A stretch of DNA of 64,000 nucleotides from Madurella fahalii. Its lineage: Eukaryota; Ascomycota; Sordariomycetes; Sordariales. How positions within the stretch are numbered: the stretch's first letter is position 1; the number at the start of each line of letters is the position of its first letter. The stretch lies in assembly GCA_029876055.1 (NCBI GenBank), contig CM056874.1, forward strand, positions 1,302,001 to 1,366,000, written 5' to 3'. The notes under the pieces were generated by a model, which saw only the letters and a list, made by a program, of their open reading frames with translations, searched no databases and was not told the origin of the DNA. This document shows, one piece after another, positions 58,544 through 64,000 of this stretch. A program made the position numbers and the translations under genes.

Positions 58544-59530
58544 CTCGGATAACCAAAGGGATCGGTCCCCCAAAAGACATGCAGAATAGAAATTAATCCA
58601 AAGGTGAACATTCAGACTGTACACCGTGGTGGATGAAGGATGGAGAGAGAGAGTGGTTGCCGAAGAAAGCTTGGAAGCTTAGAGGCGGGGAGGGACGGGG
58701 TACTGGTGCGATGCACGCAGCACGCTGACCATTTGACTCTAAGATCTGCAGTAGGCCGCACTGCATTATCACTCTGCTACGGTCCGCTGCCTTCTTTCGC
58801 CTTTCACAGGAAAGGATTGGTTAAGAAGGATATGGGCCAACATGCCCATCCACAGAACGGGAGGGGTGATTTATTATAAGACTACGCTAATTAATACGAG
58901 CCTATGTAAGGCTCCATTTCCCGCTTTAGACATCTTAACTTCCTCTCCGCTTCCAGGCAAGTGATCATCAACCCGCACCCCAACTCCAGGCCTGTTTCGT
59001 ACGGTATAGCGAGACGTCGGCTACAGTGGAAGAGAGATCATCATGCTGAAAGTATTGTAGATGTCTCCGTGCGCATATCTCGGAATTAGATCAAGAACTG
59101 GCTAAGGCGTGGTGGGCTCGAAGGGGGCTGCCCCGGGGTTCGGTCATGAAGGAAAGGTGGATGTGGGAAAGTAATTATGTCGTTGTGTGGTGGCAATCAA
59201 GCAACGGAGGTTTTACTATAGTAAGCGGCTAGCCTAGTTTACACTTGTCTACATTAGCTCCGCACTAGTATCGCACTAAGTAGGTCCTTAAGAAATGTCT
59301 TAAACCTTATTACTAACTTTTATATAACGTTAAGTTAGGGTTAAACGTAGGCCCCTAAGCTTACCAAACCTCAGGCTCCATCGCTATCACCTCCAACAGC
59401 ACAAGCGCAACGCAGTATATTTCGGGCCAGCAAGCTGATATACTCGGTCGCAGACACAAATTAATCATTGTGGGATACGAATCATAGGCAAGCACGAGAT
59501 ACGGATATTACCTTAATCATTCCGCTGTCT
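58544..59530. other. Spacer with AT-rich tract
   Basis: 987 bases between pseudogenes. About 59200-59350 is AT- and TpA-rich and may be RIP-altered repeat DNA. No gene recognised. Confidence 0.45.
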
Positions 59531-60894
59531 TTAGATCTGAGCCGACATGCTGAACCGTCACCAGTTGAACCTGAACAACTCGCCACTGCCGCCGGTGAAA
59601 CGCATGAACAGATCCTGTGTCCCCGTGGCACCCGTGACTGGGCAGGCAACGCTGGTCCACACCTGCCAGTCTCCGGTGCCGGTCACGGTGCAAGTGCCGA
59701 CAAGTGTGCCGGAAAGGGAACCCAGGCGCAGCTCGATCCGCCCCCGCTGGCAGCGGAGGCGACGCGGGCAGTGAAGGAGTTGGCGCCTGTGCCGAAGGAA
59801 ACCCCTTTGACTTTGATATAGTCGCCATTGTGGACCATGTTGACGTTCATGCCGCCCTCGCTGCAGACCTCAGTCTTCAGGTCCGAGGAGAAGGCCATCG
59901 TCTCGGCCTCCTGGCGCACATAGGGGTCCAGTGTGCCGACTTGCGGTGCGCCGGTTGTTGTCATGGTTAGCATGGGGATGCTACCGTTGGCGCTGTACTC
60001 GAAGCGCTCGACGGCCACAGATCGGGTGTAGCTGCCGCCTCCGGGCAGAAAGCTGTTGTGGTAGAACATGTAGGTAGAGTTCTTGTAGTCAATGATGCCC
60101 GGGTGGTTCGTGGAGCTGGTACCCTGGGATGCCATGATGAGACCGCGGTAGGTCCAGGGGCCGGTGGGGCCGGTGGCGGTCGAGTATCGAAGGTCGTCGG
60201 GGCAGCAGTTGGCTGGGTAGACCAGGTAGTAGATGTCGTTGCGCTTGTAGACCCACGGGCCCTCCTCAAAGGTGGTGGGGCGGTCGGGATTGTCAGTCCG
60301 GGTTCCGAACCCGCCGGCCGTGAGCGGGATCGCAGTGATGCCGCCCTGGTAAGAGATCATATCCTCGTTCAACTTGATGTACCACAGCCTCGGATTGCCC
60401 CAGTATAAGTAGGCCTGGCCGTCAGCGTCAACGAAGACATGCGGGTCGATCTCACCGTTCTCAACTAGGGGGCGTCCAATTGCGTCCCTGAATGGGCCAG
60501 TAGGACTATCACTCACGCCCACCCCTATGGCCATCCTGCCACCGCGGCGGCGCACAGGGACGTACCAGTAGAACTTGCCGTTGCGTGGTACGACGTGGCC
60601 GGCCCACGCCCGGTCCGAGACCCAGGCAAAGGTGGCCAGGTTCATGGGCGAGCCGTGATCCTGCCAGTTGACCATGTCCGTCGACGTGAAGACGCGCCAC
60701 TCTCTCAGGTTATAGCTTCTGGAACCGTCCTCGTCATGGCCAACATAGAGATAGACGGTGTCGTTGTACACCAGCGGTGCCGGGTCTGCAGTGTACATGG
60801 TCTAGATGATGGGATTGTCGGCCCTGGCAAGACCTTGCTGCAACGAGGCGAGGAGCAGCATTGCCAGGGGTACTAGGATGATGCGCGACAGCAT
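59531..60894 (-). pseudogene. Broken GH43 glycosidase with CBM6 domain
   Basis: From 60894 a signal peptide of about 25 residues (MLSRIILVPLAMLLLASLQQ) leads to ADNPII, then a TAG at 60802-60804, and the frame continues with MYTADPAPLVYNDTVYLY. The GH43 five-bladed propeller is otherwise intact, with the catalytic acids in YTADPAP, GEIDPHVFVD and TFEEGPWVYKR. It is followed by a carbohydrate-binding module of the CBM6 type (RQEAETMAFSSDLKTE). A frameshift near 59740-59760 breaks the module; the rest, with LRLGSLSGTLVGTCTV, lies in another frame and ends early at a TGA (59558-59560) where the family has a second Trp of a Trp-Trp pair. GH43 enzymes release arabinose or xylose from hemicellulose outside the cell. 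Divergent from a second broken GH43 gene. Confidence 0.85.
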
Positions 60895-61586
60895 CGGCCA
60901 ATGGTTCGGGGCCCTCATGATGACACCACGCATCGGCCAAGGAGACTCCTGGAGGACGAGATTTTGGCGGAATAGACATGTTGACCATGGGACTTACCAG
61001 ATATTTACGTCGAAGGCCAATTAGCCTCTGTTTGCGAGCACGGGTTGACGGGCTGTCGGGCTGTCGAAGAATATCGCGTTGATAGGGGCTTCGGGCTGTA
61101 CACCTCCGGTGGAGGACTCGACTGCGAAGGATTGAAGATGATCCCACCTATCAATGGTTGACAGCGAGAAGGCGACTACTCTAATTTGATACTTGGTATC
61201 ACGGCAAGATGTGGTGATGTCGAAACGCTCCAGTCGGCGGAATTGAGGTGGTACTAATTACCTCCTGTCTGGTACCTTACGCCTCGATTGCACCGACACC
61301 TCGCGCCAGACGCCCAGCATCGGTCTCAATTAATGTTACGACCACATGCAGATTCGGAGTAATTGAAGCCTCATCAATGAGCTTTCCAACGTGACACGAT
61401 CATTCTCGCTGGAGGTTTCACCTCAATACGGGGACCCGAACCTGGACCGATCCATTAGGACGAGGGCCTTTGAGCCTGAAACGGTCGGTGGGTATAAATC
61501 AACTTGGACTGGAACACCCACTAGCAAAGCTGTAAACGTGTGGGCCAGCCGACGCCCGCCAGAGGACCTACCCGAACGCCTTCACG
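60895..61586. promoter_or_regulatory. Shared divergent promoter of two GH43 pseudogenes
   Basis: 692 bases between divergent ATGs. It contains a GGCTAA word (minus strand, 61021-61026), the known core of XlnR/Xyr1 binding sites, and a TATA box for the plus-strand gene at 61493-61499. One such hexamer can occur by chance. Confidence 0.45.
61493..61499 (+). promoter_or_regulatory. TATA box of plus-strand GH43 gene
   Basis: TATAAAT lies 94 bases before the ATG at 61587, the standard spacing. Confidence 0.65.
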
Positions 61587-63253
61587 ATGCATGCCGCGGG
61601 TGTTAGACACATCCTACTCCTTGGCAGCCAGCTGGCTGCCACCACTCTCGCTGTCTCCTTGCCCGTTGTTGGGGATCATACCATCACCCCAAGAGCCGAT
61701 ACACTCACCAACCCTGTACTTTGGCAGGACTATCCTGACCTGGAGGTGATTCGCGTCGGTAACGCCTTTTACTACTCGTCCTCGAAATTCGCCTACTCCC
61801 CCGGCGCGCCGGTCCTGAAGTCCTACGACCTCGCCAACTGGGAGCCCGTTACGCACAGCGTGCCGGTGCTCAACTTTGGCAACGAGTACAATCTCGATGG
61901 CTCTGGTTCGGCATACGTGAAGGGCATCTGGGCCAGCACTCTGCAGTACCGCCAGGCGAACGACATGTTTTACTGGATGGGCTGCATCAACAGCGGGAAG
62001 ACGTACATCTGGACCGCCGCCGGCACCGGGGCCGCCCGCAACGGCGGCGAAGTGGCAAACTGGACGTGGACCAGCCATCCACCCATCGATAGGTGCTACT
62101 ACGACTGCGGCTTGCTCATCGACGATGATGACCCATATACGTGGCTTACGGAGCTACCAGGATCCACGTCGCCCAGCTTTCGTCGGATGGCCTACGCGAG
62201 TCAGGTCGCAGGAAGTCTATGTCCACAGCGGCGGCACCATCGAAGGTTCTAGAATGTACAAGATCAACGGATATTACTACATCTGGGTGACAAGATCAGC
62301 ATACGAGCAGTGGGTGCTCAGGTCCAGAAGTCCGTTTGGACCATACGAGAGGCGCCGAATCCTCTCGCGTATCAGCGGACCCATCGCGAACGCCGGCGTC
62401 GCCCACCAGGGCGCCATGGTCAATGCTCCGGACAACCGGTGGTACTACGTCGCCTTCATGGATGCCTATCCCGGCGGGCGCATCCCAGTCGTCGCTCCAC
62501 TGACGTGGACTGCAGACGGGTGGCCGGAGCTTGTCACGGCGGGCGGCAGCTGGGGCAGGATTTATCCCATTCCGGTGCAGACAAACAAGACGGTTGCGCC
62601 ACCCGTCGGCACCGACGGATTCAAAGGAACCAGTCTGAGCCATGAATGGGAGTGGAACCACAACCCAGACAACACCAAGTGGCAACTGGCTGGTGACAGT
62701 GACCGGGGGCTCATCCTACGGACGGCCGACGTCACGGCAGACCTTTTCCTGGCGCGCAACACGCTAACGCGCCGGATTATTGGACCCAAGTCCTCTGGAA
62801 CGTTCTGTATCGATGTCAGCAAGATGGTCGATGGCGACCGCGCCGGTGCGGCCTTGTTCCGGGACCGTGCGGCGTACATTGGCGTCTGGAACGAAGGGGC
62901 CGCGTCCCGGATCGTCATGGTCAATCGGCTGACGTTGTCGGAAGGCTCATGGAGGACGGTGGAGAGGGGAACAGTGGCTGCGACGGGTCCGACGCTTGGA
63001 GGTGGGATCACAAAGGTCTGGCTCCGCATCGAGGCCGACATCACACCTGCGTTCCAGTTGTCCCAGGAGAGAACTACGACCTTTCTCCTACAGCACAGAC
63101 GGGGTCAGGTTTACGGGGCTGGGGCCCGCCTTCGGCATGACCAATTCGTACAGGTACTTCAGCGGGTACCGATACGCAGTCTTCAACCACGCCACCAGGC
63201 AGCTCGGCGGTGAGGTCAAAGTCCTGAATTTTACCATGGCGCTTGTAAACTAG
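61587..63253 (+). pseudogene. Broken GH43 glycosidase with C-terminal beta-sandwich domain
   Basis: A signal peptide (MHAAGVRHILLLGSQLAATTLA) is followed by the GH43 start NPVLWQDYPDLEVIRVGNAFYYSSS, IWASTLQYRQANDMFYWMG and DCGLLIDDDD. Frame then changes near 62130; a 20-residue piece with YVAYGATRIHVAQLSSDGL lies in a second frame; the frame changes again near 62200, giving the catalytic glutamate in TIEGSRMYKINGYYYIW and the remaining propeller. A third change near 63065-63090 puts the end (SYSTDGVRFTGLGPAFGM, then NFTMALVN) in yet another frame. The C-terminal 200 residues are the concanavalin A-like module of fungal beta-xylosidase/exo-galactanase-type GH43 enzymes. No introns could explain the shifts at 62130 and 62200, which are only 70 bases apart. 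Confidence 0.85.
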
Positions 63254-64000
63254 GCCACTAGCACGAAGGCACAATGAGTCAAGAGACAATGCGTGAAGTG
63301 AGCGAGTGAGTAAGGTACCTAGGTACCTAGGAAGGTTGTTGCAAACTGGAGCTTCTAGGCCAACATGAGTCAAGCCTCCATCGAGTCCGTCTCGAATCCA
63401 TCATGACCAGAACTTTGCCATCAGCCCAGTGGTCCCTCTTGCGCATTTGCATGCCATTTCCCTTCTGTCCATGTCAGTCATCTCATCCCTCCTTGATTGG
63501 GAAGACTGGGGATGCCGCGAGCCACCAGTCATAGTTGCCAAGGCGGTGCAAACGGGAGTCTTGTACACAACAGGTAGCCTGCCAGCGAACCGAGAGCATG
63601 CTGGCACTAATTCAACAGCAGGCTAATACGGGAAACTGTCATTACCTGGATAATGCGGAGAAAGGCCGCCTTTTTGCATGCAATAGCGACGCTCAGCCTG
63701 CTAGAGATGCGCGATGCATCCCAGTTGTGGCTATGTACGGCGTTTACAAGACGCCATCGAAGTCACTCGAGGCTGCAAATTTCATGTAATTAGTAGAACT
63801 GCCCGTCCTGGCAAGAAGCGACTGGCCCAGCAACCGTGCATATGCAGTCTAGTACCTTGCTTTTTCTTTTCCGACGTCACACTCCCGAAAGGAAGGATAA
63901 ATAAAATGCCGTCATATATGTTGCTTATCACTCTCTGCCTATAATCGAGCAAGCATTCCTCGCCGAGGCTACCACAAACGTGACAGATCCGGGTCTTCGC
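63254..64000. other. Intergenic to window end
   Basis: 747 bases with no recognisable gene. The palindromic tract at 63313-63331 is the only notable structure. Confidence 0.45.
63313..63331. repeat. Palindromic AGGTACCTAGGTACCTAGG tract
   Basis: aggtacctaggtacct (63313-63328) and cctaggtacctagg (63318-63331) are both perfect palindromes and overlap. The same acctaggtac word occurs at 22705-22714. Confidence 0.85.

Noticed and set aside
62130..62212. Intron as explanation for frame changes in the plus-strand GH43 gene
   Set aside because: The short piece in the second frame is itself family-like, so no sequence is left to be spliced out.
1..64000. CRISPR arrays, operons, phage genes
   Set aside because: No regularly spaced repeats; genes have introns and individual promoters, as expected in a fungus.

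Overview
The window looks like nuclear chromosomal DNA of a filamentous ascomycete, most likely a member of the Sordariales (Chaetomiaceae-like). Reasons: GC-rich exons; short introns of about 50-80 bases with GTRNGT donors and YAG acceptors; filamentous-fungal protein families (HsbA, DUF7053, Zn2Cys6 regulators, GH43); and AT-rich, TpA-rich tracts and CpA-to-TpA nonsense changes of the kind left by repeat-induced point mutation (RIP). I recognised no tRNA, rRNA, CRISPR array or operon. Intron positions were inferred by reading frame and splice consensus.

Left part (1-43.6 kb), mostly core eukaryotic genes. In order: RNA polymerase subunit RPB12 (-), a HIT-domain protein (+), an aldo-keto reductase (-), an exomer/ChAP cargo adaptor of the Bud7/Chs6 family (-), the histone chaperone subunit HIR3 (+), an E2 ubiquitin-conjugating enzyme (+), a TBC RabGAP (-), a small acidic nuclear protein (+), two bHLH regulators with SREBP-type basic regions (+,+), a secreted HsbA-like protein (-), a four-helix membrane protein (-), signal peptidase SEC11 (-), a BTB protein (+), a DUF1349 protein (-) and the TFIIIB subunit BRF1 (+). 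They cover transcription by all three polymerases, chromatin, secretion and ubiquitination and show no common pathway.

Middle part (43.6-51 kb). A 2.8 kb AT-rich, relic-bearing spacer is followed by an accessory trio: a DUF7053 protein, a Zn2Cys6 transcription factor convergent with it (stops about 40 bases apart), and a short-chain dehydrogenase divergent from the factor across a 372-base shared promoter.

Right part (51-63.3 kb), a block of gene decay. It holds a 5'-truncated, frameshifted pogo/Fot1-type transposase relic; a 5.6 kb DDX60-like superfamily 2 helicase with many nonsense codons, two or more frameshifts and an internal deletion that removes most of the second RecA domain; and a divergent pair of GH43 glycosidase genes, both broken (one by two nonsense codons and a frameshift, the other by three frameshifts) although their catalytic residues remain. 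This contiguous pseudogene block, with stops often consistent with C-to-T change at CpA, is the most unusual thing in the window. The last 750 bases carry no recognisable gene.
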